Shown here one piece after another: positions 1 through 9,272 of a stretch of 50,297 nt of DNA. Position numbers and translations under genes: made by a program. Origin of the DNA: JALEFZ01 sp039817415. GTDB taxonomy: Bacteria > Bacteroidota > Bacteroidia > J057. The DNA lies in assembly GCA_039817415.1 (NCBI GenBank), contig JBCBVV010000048.1, positions 1 through 50,297 on the forward strand, given 5' to 3'. The notes beneath the pieces are model-generated. The model was not told where the DNA came from and made no database searches. It saw nothing but the letters and a program-made list of their open reading frames with translations. Position 1 is the stretch's first letter, and each line of letters starts with the position of its first letter.

Positions 1-267
1 GGTTTAGAATTATCATTTTTAGTTTACAGGCAGCATCTTTTGAGCTTTAGCACCATCAATTTTATCCTATTGGGGGAGTTTCCTACTACGTTTAGCTTTT
101 ATCTGAATGTCATATCCCTTCCTAGGTAATTGGATCGGATAGGTTGAAGGCATTTTACTTAAATGAAAACATCCATATTACAAATAAAGATATCATAAAT
201 TATATACAAATTTCAATTGCAAAATAAATCAACTAACTCTATCTTCATGAAAATTAACTGACTAACC

Positions 268-936
268 ATGAATTTCATGAAGAGACTATTCCTTTTTTCA
301 ATTTTGTTTGTGTGTGGCCTGGCTTCATTTGCTCAGGAACAAAATAAGCTAAGGCTCATCGGTTTTAATGTGGGAGGGACAGGTAGTTTCATCCCTTTTG
401 ACCGGAACGTCGCCAGCAGTTCTTTGAACCTCCATCATATGTGGAGTGTAAGTCCTCATTTCTATGCTAATGGTGAGATAAATTTCAATTATAATATCAC
501 CCAATGGACAGATTGGTACTATGAGGATTATGGAGGTGATCCGCTTCCTGCTACAGCTAGTGACTACGAATTTTCAATAGGGGGTTCATTTAGCTTAGGC
601 TATTACGCAGATTTAACGAAGAGAATTACTTTTCTTTTTCCCATTAGACTTTACACTGCCTATGGTGAATTAAGAAGTAAATCCTATGGTTTTTTTGGAG
701 AGGAACGAATTGACTTATCTAATTTAATTTTAGCGAGCGTTAGCTTTCATCCGGGTATTTTGGTCCATATGAATTCTAAGTGGGGATTCAGTCTTCAAAG
801 AAATATGGCTGAATTCGCTAAGACTTTTTATTCATCTCCTAATATCTCAGAATGGGGATCAACTCACTCTCTAACCTATAATTTGAATCTCTTTCGTCCA
901 CAAGGATATCGAATGGGCATATTCATGAATCTTTAG
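268..936 (+). CDS. Secreted protein, predicted outer-membrane beta-barrel
   Basis: Hypothetical protein of 222 residues. Residues 1-22 form a signal peptide with a basic start, a hydrophobic core and an A-Q type cleavage site after the FAQ motif. The mature part is rich in aromatic residues in alternating patterns (for example around residues 60-110 and 150-222) and ends with hydrophobic and aromatic residues, as expected for a small outer-membrane beta-barrel. I recognise no named family. A second ATG at codon 4 (position 277) would give an equally good signal peptide. It stands alone, upstream of dnaE on the same strand with a 130-bp gap. The role is unknown; only export and probable barrel fold are supported. 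Confidence 0.75.
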   Translation: MNFMKRLFLFSILFVCGLASFAQEQNKLRLIGFNVGGTGSFIPFDRNVASSSLNLHHMWSVSPHFYANGEINFNYNITQWTDWYYEDYGGDPLPATASDYEFSIGGSFSLGYYADLTKRITFLFPIRLYTAYGELRSKSYGFFGEERIDLSNLILASVSFHPGILVHMNSKWGFSLQRNMAEFAKTFYSSPNISEWGSTHSLTYNLNLFRPQGYRMGIFMNL

Positions 937-946
937 CTATCCAAGT

Positions 947-998
947 AAGGAAGGCTGTTGGGCAACAGGCTACATTTTGTGGAAAAACATCCTTCCTT
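947..998. other. Nested inverted repeat between barrel gene and dnaE
   Basis: An 8-bp inverted repeat, AAGGAAGG (947-954) and CCTTCCTT (991-998), encloses a tight inner hairpin, CTGTT at 955-959 with AACAG at 964-968. No clear T-run follows on either strand, so it is not a standard intrinsic terminator. It may end the upstream transcript or fold in the dnaE upstream region. Confidence 0.4.
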
Positions 999-1039
999 CC
1001 CTCCCCATTCTCCCTTATCTTAAGGTTTCCATTAAGTGG

Positions 1040-1047
1040 TATATTTG
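1040..1047 (+). promoter_or_regulatory. Bacteroidota -7 promoter element for dnaE
   Basis: TATATTTG matches the Bacteroidota -7 consensus TAnnTTTG exactly and lies 19 bp before the dnaE start codon. I do not see a clear TTG -33 element at the usual distance. A purine-rich AAGGAGAG stretch follows at about 1051-1058, close to the start codon. Confidence 0.55.
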
Positions 1048-1066
1048 AGACAAGGAGAGAACAGAG

Positions 1067-4000
1067 ATGGAATTCGTACACCTGCATAATCACACGGAAT
1101 ATAGCCTCCTCGATGGGGCAGCCAAGATCAGCGACATCACAAAAAAAGCGGCAAATCTTGGCATGAGTCATATCGCCATTACAGACCATGGTAATATGTT
1201 TGGCGTACCGCGTTTTGTCCTAGCCGCCAAGAAGAATGGGCTAACCCCAATCGTGGGATGCGAGTTTTATATCATTGACGGAGACGCCACCAAAAAGGAC
1301 AAGACTAAAAAACGTTTTCACCAGATCATGTGGGCCAGAAATGCAGAAGGCTATCAAAATCTGGTCAAACTGTGTTCATACGGCTATACAGATGGGTATT
1401 ACTACAAACCCAGAATTGATAAAGAAATATTAAAGAAGCATGTATCGGGGACGATCGCTTCCACGTGTTGTCTGGCCTCCCAAGTCAATAGAACCCTTAT
1501 CGACAAAGGGGAGGCAGAAGCAGAAGAGGTCCTGAAGGAATACATAGACATTTTTGGGAAGGAAAATTATTACGTTGAAATCCAGCGCCACGACTTGGCT
1601 GACATGGATAAGTGCAACGAGTGGTTGATCCGAATGGCGAAAAAGCATGACCTTATTGTGATCGCTACCAATGATGTACATTACGTCAATGAGGAGGATG
1701 CACATGCACATGACTTATTGCTAGCCCTACAAACCCAATCTGACTATTCCGACCCCAACAGATTCAGGTTCACAGATGACCATAACCGCCTAAATCCGCG
1801 ATTCTTCTTCAAGTCCCAGGAAGAGATGAAGGATCTTTTCAAAGACATACCAGAAGCCCTGGATAACACCATGCACCTGGCAGAAAGATGTGTCTTTGAC
1901 ATGAACCTTGCAGGAGATATGATTCTTCCGCAATACAAGGTTCCTCCTCAGTTTGCTTCCATGGACGACTATCTCCGCCACATGGTATGGCAAAGAGCGC
2001 CCAAAAGATATCGCGAAATAACGGCTGCCCATAGAGAGAGAATCGAACGTGAACTGGCGATCATGAAGAAGATGGGCTATGCGGGTTACTTCCTGATTGT
2101 CCAATCCTTTACCACTGTTGCAAGAGAAAGGGGGGTATATGTGGGCCCCGGTCGTGGTTCGGCCGCAGGTTCTGTAGTAGCCTATATCCTTGGGATCATT
2201 GACATCGATCCCATGCAATACGATCTGCTTTTTGAGAGATTCCTCAATCCCGAACGTGTATCTCCTCCTGATATCGATATTGACTTCGATGATGAAGGCC
2301 GCCAAGAAGTAATTGACTATGTAGTAGAAGAATATGGCCGAAAATCTGTGTCTCAGGTGATTACCTATGGAACCATGGGGGCCAAAACAGCCATTCGAGA
2401 TGTAGGAAGAACACTGGGAATCCCCCTAGCAGAGGTCAACAGAATCGCCAAGTTGATTCCAGATAGGCCGGGAATCTCCTTTAAAAAGGCCCTTGACCCA
2501 GAGAAAAATCCAGACACTTACGAAGAATTAGGGGACCTCTTCAAAAGCCAGGATTCCCAGATCAACAAGATGATGCGTTTTGCCAAGACGCTTGAAGGGA
2601 CGGCAAGACATACGGGGGTGCACGCTTGTGCGGTGATTATCGCACCAGAGGATGTAACCAATTTTGCCCCAGTTTCTACGGCCAAGGATGGCGTGATCAT
2701 TACCCAGTATGATGGCCCCATGGCTGAAATGTGTGGTTTGCTAAAAATGGACTTTTTGGGACTAAAAACCCTGTCCATTCTAAAGACAGCCATCCAATTG
2801 GTCAAGGAAAATCACGGAATAGAAATCGATCCTGATAAGATTCCACTGACCGATAAAAAAACATATGAACTTTACCAAAGAGGAGATACGGTAGCGACCT
2901 TCCAGTTTGAGTCCGATGGGATGCGTAAATACCTCAAACAACTCAAGCCTACCAACATAGAGGACTTGATTGCGATGAACGCACTCTACCGCCCTGGACC
3001 TATGGATAATATTCCGACTTTCGTTGCCAGAAAGCACGGGAGAGAAGTTACAGAATACCTACACCCCATTCTTGAGCCCATTCTGAAAAATACTTATGGG
3101 ATCATGGTTTATCAGGAGCAGATCATGCAGGTAGCAAGAGAAATGGGGGGTTACTCGATGGGTGGTGCTGACCTTCTTCGACGAGCCATGGGTAAGAAGA
3201 AGATGGAGATCATGGAGAAGGAAAAGGTCAACTTCGTGAATGGGGCCATGGAAAGGGAAGTGGACAAAAAAGTAGCCGAAGAGGTCTATGCCCTCATGGC
3301 AAAGTTTGCATCCTACGGTTTCAACAAGTCACACTCTGCTGCCTACTCCGTCCTGGCCTTCAAAACCTCCTACCTGAAGGCACATTACCCTTCGGAGTAC
3401 ATGGCCTCGGTCCTGACCCATAATGCTACGGATATTAAGAAAATCACCTTCTTCATAGAAGAGTGTAGGAGAATGGGAATTTCAGTTCTCCCTCCGGATG
3501 TCAACGAATCTCAGGCCCTGTTCTCGGTCAATAAAAAGGGAGAAATCCGATTTGGATTGGAAGCAATTAAGGGAGTCGGTCATAATGTAGTGGAAGCCTT
3601 AATTGAAGAACGAGATCAAGAAGGCCCCTACGAATCTATCTTTGACATGTGTGTCCGCATGCCGCCTCGTTCCATCAACCGAAAAACCTTAGAGTGCCTC
3701 GCCTATGGAGGTGCGCTAGATACCTATGGGGTAAAAAGATTCCAATACTTCCTCCCCGTAAGCGAAAAGGAAAGCGGAAATATCCTCGAAAAGGCAGTTC
3801 AGTACGGTGCCAAGGTAAAGCAGGAAAAACTCTCTCCACAAGTAAGTCTATTCGGAGATGCAAATGCTAATGGGGTTTCCCTTACCGAACCCTCTATCCC
3901 TACAGGCACCTTCGATGCGGGGAACATTCTAGAGGAATGGTCGGAACTACAGAAGCTCAATTATGAGAAGGAAATGATTGGTTTCTACCTATCGGGCCAT

Positions 4001-4579
4001 CCCTTGGACAGATACAGATGGCAAATTGAATCCTTCACCAATACAAAAGTCTCCGATTTAGAGGAAAAAAGGCCAAGAGACATTCAAATGGCTGGTATCG
4101 TAACTGTAGTCAGAGAAAGGGTGTCCAGAAAGGGAAATAAATTCATGATTTTTACCCTCGAAGACTTCCATGACTCTACAGAAATTGCCCTCTTTGGCGA
4201 GCAATATGAAAAGTTTCGTGGCCTGATACAGGTAGATGAAATGCTCTATATCACCGGAAATTACCAGTCCAGAAGGTATGATCCCACAGAGTTTGAATTG
4301 CGAATCCACGAAATTCGACTGATTTCGGAAGAGCTATTTGACAAAATGTCCAAGAGCCTCCACCTAGAGATGTTTACCGAAGAAATCACCCCTGAACTGG
4401 TAGAAGAGTTCCAACGGCTTTTCACCCAGCATCCAGGGAGCAAATCCCTGACATTCAGGATAAAAGATCGACAATACGCCGCAGACATCAATCTCCTATC
4501 CAGTGAAATGAAAGTTTCCCCAAACGGAGATCTCATCAAGGAACTGGACGATCTAGGCATCAAGTATAAGTTGAAATAA
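1067..4579 (+). CDS. dnaE: DNA polymerase III subunit alpha
   Basis: The replicative DNA polymerase catalytic subunit, 1170 residues, full length for the family. The N-terminal PHP domain begins with the metal-binding pattern H-L-H-N-H at residues 5-9. The palm domain carries the catalytic aspartates in the PDIDIDF motif (D402 and D404, equivalent to D401 and D403 of the E. coli enzyme). The tandem helix-hairpin-helix region follows, then an OB-fold near residues 1000-1080 (IQMAGIVTVVRERVSRKG). The start is fixed by the conserved EFVHLHNHTEYS N-terminus and a purine-rich stretch just upstream. It is not in an operon with its neighbours: the previous gene ends 130 bp away and the next starts 143 bp away. 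Confidence 0.98.
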   Translation: MEFVHLHNHTEYSLLDGAAKISDITKKAANLGMSHIAITDHGNMFGVPRFVLAAKKNGLTPIVGCEFYIIDGDATKKDKTKKRFHQIMWARNAEGYQNLVKLCSYGYTDGYYYKPRIDKEILKKHVSGTIASTCCLASQVNRTLIDKGEAEAEEVLKEYIDIFGKENYYVEIQRHDLADMDKCNEWLIRMAKKHDLIVIATNDVHYVNEEDAHAHDLLLALQTQSDYSDPNRFRFTDDHNRLNPRFFFKSQEEMKDLFKDIPEALDNTMHLAERCVFDMNLAGDMILPQYKVPPQFASMDDYLRHMVWQRAPKRYREITAAHRERIERELAIMKKMGYAGYFLIVQSFTTVARERGVYVGPGRGSAAGSVVAYILGIIDIDPMQYDLLFERFLNPERVSPPDIDIDFDDEGRQEVIDYVVEEYGRKSVSQVITYGTMGAKTAIRDVGRTLGIPLAEVNRIAKLIPDRPGISFKKALDPEKNPDTYEELGDLFKSQDSQINKMMRFAKTLEGTARHTGVHACAVIIAPEDVTNFAPVSTAKDGVIITQYDGPMAEMCGLLKMDFLGLKTLSILKTAIQLVKENHGIEIDPDKIPLTDKKTYELYQRGDTVATFQFESDGMRKYLKQLKPTNIEDLIAMNALYRPGPMDNIPTFVARKHGREVTEYLHPILEPILKNTYGIMVYQEQIMQVAREMGGYSMGGADLLRRAMGKKKMEIMEKEKVNFVNGAMEREVDKKVAEEVYALMAKFASYGFNKSHSAAYSVLAFKTSYLKAHYPSEYMASVLTHNATDIKKITFFIEECRRMGISVLPPDVNESQALFSVNKKGEIRFGLEAIKGVGHNVVEALIEERDQEGPYESIFDMCVRMPPRSINRKTLECLAYGGALDTYGVKRFQYFLPVSEKESGNILEKAVQYGAKVKQEKLSPQVSLFGDANANGVSLTEPSIPTGTFDAGNILEEWSELQKLNYEKEMIGFYLSGHPLDRYRWQIESFTNTKVSDLEEKRPRDIQMAGIVTVVRERVSRKGNKFMIFTLEDFHDSTEIALFGEQYEKFRGLIQVDEMLYITGNYQSRRYDPTEFELRIHEIRLISEELFDKMSKSLHLEMFTEEITPELVEEFQRLFTQHPGSKSLTFRIKDRQYAADINLLSSEMKVSPNGDLIKELDDLGIKYKLK

Positions 4580-4722
4580 AGGTATCCCCCATCTTTACCC
4601 AACAATTTGTTTAAAATAAAATAATGAGTAAGCACTCACTTAAGGATAATATTTATTAACTTTATATTGGCCATATAATCTGGTCATTTCGCTTAATCAA
4701 CTACACAGCAATTCCACAAGAG

Positions 4723-5340
4723 ATGAAGAAAACTTCGATTCTTTTCTTTGGCTCCGGTATTTTCTTGATAGGCCTGATCCTTATAGGCAGCTTAAGTCAG
4801 GCAAGACATATTGGTGATCAGGAACTGATAGACCAACCTACCACGAGCCAAGAATCTTCAGATGCCTTTGATACCATGATGAAGGTTCTTACACACAAAA
4901 GATGTATCAACTGCCATCCCTCAGGCGATCGACCAAGACAGGGAGAAGATAGCCACTACCACAGATTCGGCGTCCAAAGAGGCGAAGATGGACATGGTCC
5001 TGTAGCACTTCAGTGTTCCACCTGCCATCAGGAAGAAAACAATGATTTTTCAGGCGTTCCAGGAGCCCCCCACTGGCACCTTGCTCCCAGAAGTATGGCA
5101 TGGGAAGGCCTCAACAGAGTTGAAATTGCACAGTCGATGCTCAACAAAGAAAACAATGGCAACCGCTCCGTAGATGAGATCATGCATCACCTGACGGAAG
5201 ATAAGCTAGTACTCTGGGTTTTTGAACCTGGTGTAGATGCGGATGGGGAAGCCAGAGAAACTCCTCCCGTTTCTAAAGAAGAATATGTCCAAGCTGTAAA
5301 GACCTGGGTAGCCAATGGGGCTCACATTCCGGAGAAATAA
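4723..5340 (+). CDS. Di-haem c-type cytochrome-like protein of the oxidoreductase operon
   Basis: A 205-residue membrane-anchored or secreted protein with two CXXCH haem c motifs, CINCH at residues 61-65 and CSTCH at 98-102. An N-terminal hydrophobic segment (about 5-27) acts as signal or anchor, placing the haems in the periplasm. It is the first gene of a tight operon: 32 bp to the 2Fe-2S subunit, then 10 bp to the molybdopterin subunit. The natural inference is that it accepts electrons from the molybdenum hydroxylase and passes them to the respiratory chain. Database annotations often label such proteins as an isoquinoline 1-oxidoreductase subunit; I base this on the neighbours rather than on sequence identity to a characterised protein. 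No substrate can be deduced. Confidence 0.85.
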   Translation: MKKTSILFFGSGIFLIGLILIGSLSQARHIGDQELIDQPTTSQESSDAFDTMMKVLTHKRCINCHPSGDRPRQGEDSHYHRFGVQRGEDGHGPVALQCSTCHQEENNDFSGVPGAPHWHLAPRSMAWEGLNRVEIAQSMLNKENNGNRSVDEIMHHLTEDKLVLWVFEPGVDADGEARETPPVSKEEYVQAVKTWVANGAHIPEK

Positions 5341-5372
5341 CAACTAACTAAAAAAGACCAAGATCTATTGCT

Positions 5373-5840
5373 ATGAAGATATCATTTAACATAAATGGTC
5401 AGCCTCAAAGTGTAGAGGTAGACGAAAAAACACCCCTCCTTTGGGTTGTCAGAGACATCCTAGACCTAAAGGGGACAAAATTTGGTTGTGGTAAGGCTGC
5501 CTGTGGCGCATGTACTCTTCATGTGAATGGAGAAGCCATCAGGTCCTGCTCCTTCCCTGTAAAGTATGCAGAAGGAAAAGAAATCACGACAATTGAAGGC
5601 TTAGGAACACCAGAAAAACTACATCCCGTACAGCAAGCATGGATGGAAGAGGTTGTCCCACAGTGTGGATACTGCCAGCCTGGATTCATGATGGCTACTG
5701 CTGCCCTGCTAGAAAAGATACCTAACCCTACTGATAAAGACATTGATGACAACATCGTCAATGTGTGCCGCTGCGCGACTTATTATCGCATGAGAAAAGC
5801 TATTCACAGAGCCGCTGAACTAAAACAAGCCAACGTTTAA
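5373..5840 (+). CDS. iorA: 2Fe-2S subunit of molybdenum hydroxylase (isoquinoline 1-oxidoreductase alpha-like)
   Basis: Small iron-sulfur subunit, 155 residues, the usual length for the IorA/CoxS family. The N-terminal plant-type ferredoxin domain has cysteines 39, 44, 47 and 59. The C-terminal four-helix domain has CGYC (98-101) and CRC (132-134) that bind the second 2Fe-2S cluster near the molybdenum site. There is no signal peptide; the family is normally co-exported with its Tat-tagged partner, encoded 10 bp downstream. The symbol reflects family similarity; the real substrate could be another aldehyde or N-heterocycle. Confidence 0.9.
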   Translation: MKISFNINGQPQSVEVDEKTPLLWVVRDILDLKGTKFGCGKAACGACTLHVNGEAIRSCSFPVKYAEGKEITTIEGLGTPEKLHPVQQAWMEEVVPQCGYCQPGFMMATAALLEKIPNPTDKDIDDNIVNVCRCATYYRMRKAIHRAAELKQANV

Positions 5841-5850
5841 CCTCCATCAC

Positions 5851-8025
5851 ATGAGTGAACAACAAAAGACAGAAAAGAAAGGATTCTCAAGGAGAAAGTT
5901 TCTTATCAGAACTTCAATAGGTGTAGGTGGGGCGCTTATCATAGGAGCGGTTTCTTGTAACCCATTGAGAAGAATGATCGCAGGTTTCGCGAATGAAGCC
6001 GAATTGGCCTACAATGGAGAGACCAAAAGTCCTTTTCTATGGTTTGAAATCAAAGCTGATAACCAGATTGTCCTCCATTCTCCTAAAGTTGAAATGGGGC
6101 AAGGGGTATTTACCGGCCTTAGCCAAATTGCTGCTGATGAGTTAGACGTTGACATGGAGCAATTGAAGGTAGTTCATGCAACTACTGCTTCTGGGAACAT
6201 TGATCCTAGAAGTACAGGAGGAAGCGATTCCACTTCAGGTCTTTGGCAGCCCTTAAGGGAGCTGGCGGCTACCACCCGTGAAATGATCAAACAAGAAGCA
6301 GCTAAAAAAATGGGGGTAGATGCCAGCCAACTGTCTACTCAAAGTGGTATCGTAAGCGGAGGTGGCAAGCAAATGACATATGGTGAGGCAATGGACGGTG
6401 TTACAGAACCAGAAGTGCCCGAGACACCCGCTTTAAAAGATCCTAAAACCTACAAATATGTCGGCAAGCCCATTCCGAGGGTAGATCTGGTAGATAAGGT
6501 GATGGGAGCTCCCATTTTCGGTATGGATTCAAGCATGCCGGGTATGCTTTATGGTGCAGTCGCCAGGCCCCCCTTTGTTGATGCTGTTTTCGTTAGTGCA
6601 GATACTTCTGCCGCAAAAAAGGTGGAAGGAGTGGTTCAGATAGTTGAAGAGGAAGATTTTGTCGGGGTAGTTGCGACTTCAAGGATGGCAGCCGAAGCAG
6701 GAAAAAGAGCCTTGAAAGTAGAGTGGGATGTCAAGAAAGTATGGCAAACCTCCGAAATCGAAGAAATGGTGAAGGTAGGAAAGGGGAAAGAATATGTGAT
6801 CCAGAAAAAAGGAGGATCCAAAAGAATCCTGAATGATCCTGAAACCACCATTACAGTCGAATTCAAAAGCCCCATCGGAGCCCATGCCCAGATTGAACCC
6901 AATGGAGCCGTGGTTTCTGTAGAAGGAGACAAGGCTACCGTTATGATCGCCACGCAGGTTGCTAAGTACACCCGTGGTGAGGTGGCCAAAAGATTAGGCA
7001 TCCCAGAAGAAAATGTAAATATCATTTCCACCTACGTTGGAGGGGGATTTGGGAGAAGACTCCATACACCCAATGCCATTCAGGCTGCAGCGCTATCCAA
7101 GGCGGTAGGCAAACCTGTCAAATGCTTTTTTGATCGTAAAGAGGAGTTCCAAAATGATACCTTCCGTCCACCAACACACCACGTCCTGAAAGCCAAGTTG
7201 ACGGAGGATGGAAAAATTGAAGCCATCGAACACAACGTATCAAGTGGAGACGTTGCCTTCGGTTCTGCCTTAGTTCCTTCCATCGCCGAACCTATTCTTG
7301 GGGCAGATATCGGCGCATGGAGAGGAGGAATGATCCAATATGGGGCGATTCCAAATTTCCGTACCATCTCTTGGAGAGTCAAATTACCCTTTGCAACTTC
7401 TTTCTGGAGAAGCCTGGGGCTTTTAGCAAATACCTTTGCCATTGAGAGTTTCATCGATGAGCTAGCGATAAAAGCCAAGAAAAATCCTGTTGACTTCCGC
7501 TTGGAGCATATTCAGGATGACCAAAGAGGATTTAGGCTCAAAGAAGTTATCAAGGCCGCTGCCGAAAAGGCAGGCTACCAAGATGAAGTAGTCAACGGTC
7601 GAGCCATGGGAATAGCCGCTTCTACAGATGCAAGCACCCCTTGTGCCCATGTCGTAGAGGTATCAATCGAAGAAGGAGAGATCAAAATCCATAAAATAAC
7701 CTGTGCCATCGACCCTGGTTTGGCGGTAAATCCAGATCAGATCAAAGCTCAATGCGAAGGAAATATCCTCATGGGGATGAGCGCAGCCATGTTTGAGAAA
7801 ATGGAGGTTAAAGACGGTGCCTTAAAGCCTACGATCTATGGACCTTACCGAATGGCACTTATGAGACATGCTCCCAAGGAGATTGATGTAGTCATTTTGG
7901 AAAACACGGACAAGCCCGGACCTGTTGGTGAACCTCCAATGGGCCCTATTGGAGCTGCCATTGCGAATGCAGTCTTTAGGTTGACTGGAAAAAGGCTAAG
8001 AGAAATGCCGCTTTCACTCGCATAA
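5851..8025 (+). CDS. iorB: Molybdopterin-binding subunit of xanthine dehydrogenase family (isoquinoline 1-oxidoreductase beta-like)
   Basis: Catalytic subunit of a periplasmic molybdenum hydroxylase, 724 residues. Residues 13-22 (SRRKFLIRTS) are a twin-arginine motif, followed by a hydrophobic stretch ending in AVSC with Cys36, so it may be a Tat-exported lipoprotein. The body has the molybdopterin-binding glycine-rich segment YVGGGFGRR near residue 396. The C-terminal VGEPPMGP loop contains the conserved base Glu694. It lacks an FAD domain, as expected for the IorAB type, which uses cytochromes rather than NAD. The operon ends at a strong terminator at 8060-8087. The substrate cannot be read from the sequence. 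Confidence 0.92.
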   Translation: MSEQQKTEKKGFSRRKFLIRTSIGVGGALIIGAVSCNPLRRMIAGFANEAELAYNGETKSPFLWFEIKADNQIVLHSPKVEMGQGVFTGLSQIAADELDVDMEQLKVVHATTASGNIDPRSTGGSDSTSGLWQPLRELAATTREMIKQEAAKKMGVDASQLSTQSGIVSGGGKQMTYGEAMDGVTEPEVPETPALKDPKTYKYVGKPIPRVDLVDKVMGAPIFGMDSSMPGMLYGAVARPPFVDAVFVSADTSAAKKVEGVVQIVEEEDFVGVVATSRMAAEAGKRALKVEWDVKKVWQTSEIEEMVKVGKGKEYVIQKKGGSKRILNDPETTITVEFKSPIGAHAQIEPNGAVVSVEGDKATVMIATQVAKYTRGEVAKRLGIPEENVNIISTYVGGGFGRRLHTPNAIQAAALSKAVGKPVKCFFDRKEEFQNDTFRPPTHHVLKAKLTEDGKIEAIEHNVSSGDVAFGSALVPSIAEPILGADIGAWRGGMIQYGAIPNFRTISWRVKLPFATSFWRSLGLLANTFAIESFIDELAIKAKKNPVDFRLEHIQDDQRGFRLKEVIKAAAEKAGYQDEVVNGRAMGIAASTDASTPCAHVVEVSIEEGEIKIHKITCAIDPGLAVNPDQIKAQCEGNILMGMSAAMFEKMEVKDGALKPTIYGPYRMALMRHAPKEIDVVILENTDKPGPVGEPPMGPIGAAIANAVFRLTGKRLREMPLSLA

Positions 8026-8059
8026 TCGAACTGACCGTACCAGATAAATAGTTTATGGG

Positions 8060-8087
8060 AAGCGATCCTTTTAAGGATCGCTTTTTT
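8060..8087 (+). terminator. Intrinsic terminator after the molybdenum hydroxylase operon
   Basis: A 9-bp perfect stem, AAGCGATCC (8060-8068) with GGATCGCTT (8075-8083), a 6-nt loop and a T-run. It lies 35 bp after iorB and separates it from the DUF1295 gene. Confidence 0.9.
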
Positions 8088-8136
8088 CTTATTATACCAG
8101 AATCCATCCTTATATTAAGAAACAAACTACGGGACT

Positions 8137-9051
8137 ATGAAATACTTTAAGCCACTTATTCCCTTTGTGGGAGGATGGATCGTCTTACTTTTCACCCAAT
8201 CCTTTGGCCTGCTTCCTCTCATCAATGGGCTTACCCAGATGCTTCTTTTCGGCCTGGTAGTGTGCTGGCCTATCTACAAAACCAACAGACTTTCTTATGT
8301 AGACATAGGTTGGCCGTGGGGATTGTTTTGTATTGGGGTCCTGACCCTGATCTTTAGTACGGGCTATAGCTACAGAGTTTGGGCCATTGGAGGCGTATAC
8401 GTATTCATTGGATTAAGAATGGGAATGGGTGCCATTCAACTCTGGCGAAAGGGCCATTTGCAAAAGGAATTACCTCGGTATCGCTATCAGCAAATAAGGT
8501 GGGAGCGAGCAGGAAAAACCAATACCCAGTTAGCCATGCAAGTGGATGCCTTGGCCCAAGGAACCGCCAATGCCTCCTTCCTCGCCTTACCCGCCTTTAT
8601 CATTGGTTCCAATCCCGATCCTAATATATCAGTCTGGGAAATCATAGGACTTGTTATTTGGGTACTTTCCTTTATCATGGAAACCATAGCCGACAACCAA
8701 AAACTTGCTTTCCTAAAAGAAATGAAAGCAAAGGGACTCAAAAACCAAGTATGTAATGTAGGACTTTGGCAATACAGTAGACATCCTAATTATTTTGCGG
8801 AATGGATGGTATGGAATGGCATGCTGATCGCCTCCATTCCTTCATGGCTAGCCCTGAAAGAAACTGAATCTCTTCCTATGTGGATTATCCTTGGGCTAGG
8901 CCTGATCTTTGTTTCTAGGATTATGTATATGACCCTGGTTTACTTCACTGGTGCTAAGCCTTCGGAATATTACTCTTTGAAAAAACGTCCTGATTATAAG
9001 GCTTATACAGAAAGCGTTAACATGTTTTTTCCCGGAATTCCCAGAAAATAG
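8137..9051 (+). CDS. DUF1295 membrane protein (steroid 5-alpha-reductase-like)
   Basis: Integral membrane protein of 304 residues with about seven hydrophobic segments. The C-terminal part has the fingerprint of the DUF1295/isoprenylcysteine methyltransferase/steroid reductase superfamily: LWQYSRHPNYFAEW near residues 209-222, then the EYYSLKKRPDYKAYTESVN tail. Members are thought to bind NADPH or SAM in the membrane and modify lipids or isoprenoids; no activity can be assigned here. It is a single transcription unit flanked by terminators (8060-8087 and 9075-9106). Confidence 0.88.
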   Translation: MKYFKPLIPFVGGWIVLLFTQSFGLLPLINGLTQMLLFGLVVCWPIYKTNRLSYVDIGWPWGLFCIGVLTLIFSTGYSYRVWAIGGVYVFIGLRMGMGAIQLWRKGHLQKELPRYRYQQIRWERAGKTNTQLAMQVDALAQGTANASFLALPAFIIGSNPDPNISVWEIIGLVIWVLSFIMETIADNQKLAFLKEMKAKGLKNQVCNVGLWQYSRHPNYFAEWMVWNGMLIASIPSWLALKETESLPMWIILGLGLIFVSRIMYMTLVYFTGAKPSEYYSLKKRPDYKAYTESVNMFFPGIPRK

Positions 9052-9074
9052 CATTAGGCTCATCATGGATATAG

Positions 9075-9106
9075 AAAAGGCGATTTCCTCACAGAAATCG
9101 CCTTTT
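9075..9106. terminator. Bidirectional terminator between convergent genes
   Basis: A 13-bp perfect stem, AAAAGGCGATTTC (9075-9087) with GAAATCGCCTTTT (9094-9106), and a 6-nt loop. The A- and T-rich ends make it work in both directions, ending the DUF1295 gene on the plus strand and the DUF4397 gene (stop at 9273) on the minus strand. Confidence 0.85.
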
Positions 9107-9272
9107 ACAAAGAACCATCAATATGTAAAAACTCTACACTACTACTATTCTCTTATAGGTTTGGATAGGATTCCCGAAGGATAAAGAAGGTAGATTGTAC
9201 CTGAATAGCCTTGATAAACTACTTATGATTCCACCAATCTTTTTCCTCGGGATCTCAACAAAACCTAAAATC

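Noticed and set aside
1..267. Small gene or promoter at the left edge
   Set aside because: No convincing ORF, TAnnTTTG element or hairpin is visible; the sequence is AT-rich only.
1790..2305. 171-codon minus-strand open frame inside dnaE
   Set aside because: It is antisense to conserved polymerase motifs, with no signal, domain or promoter of its own.
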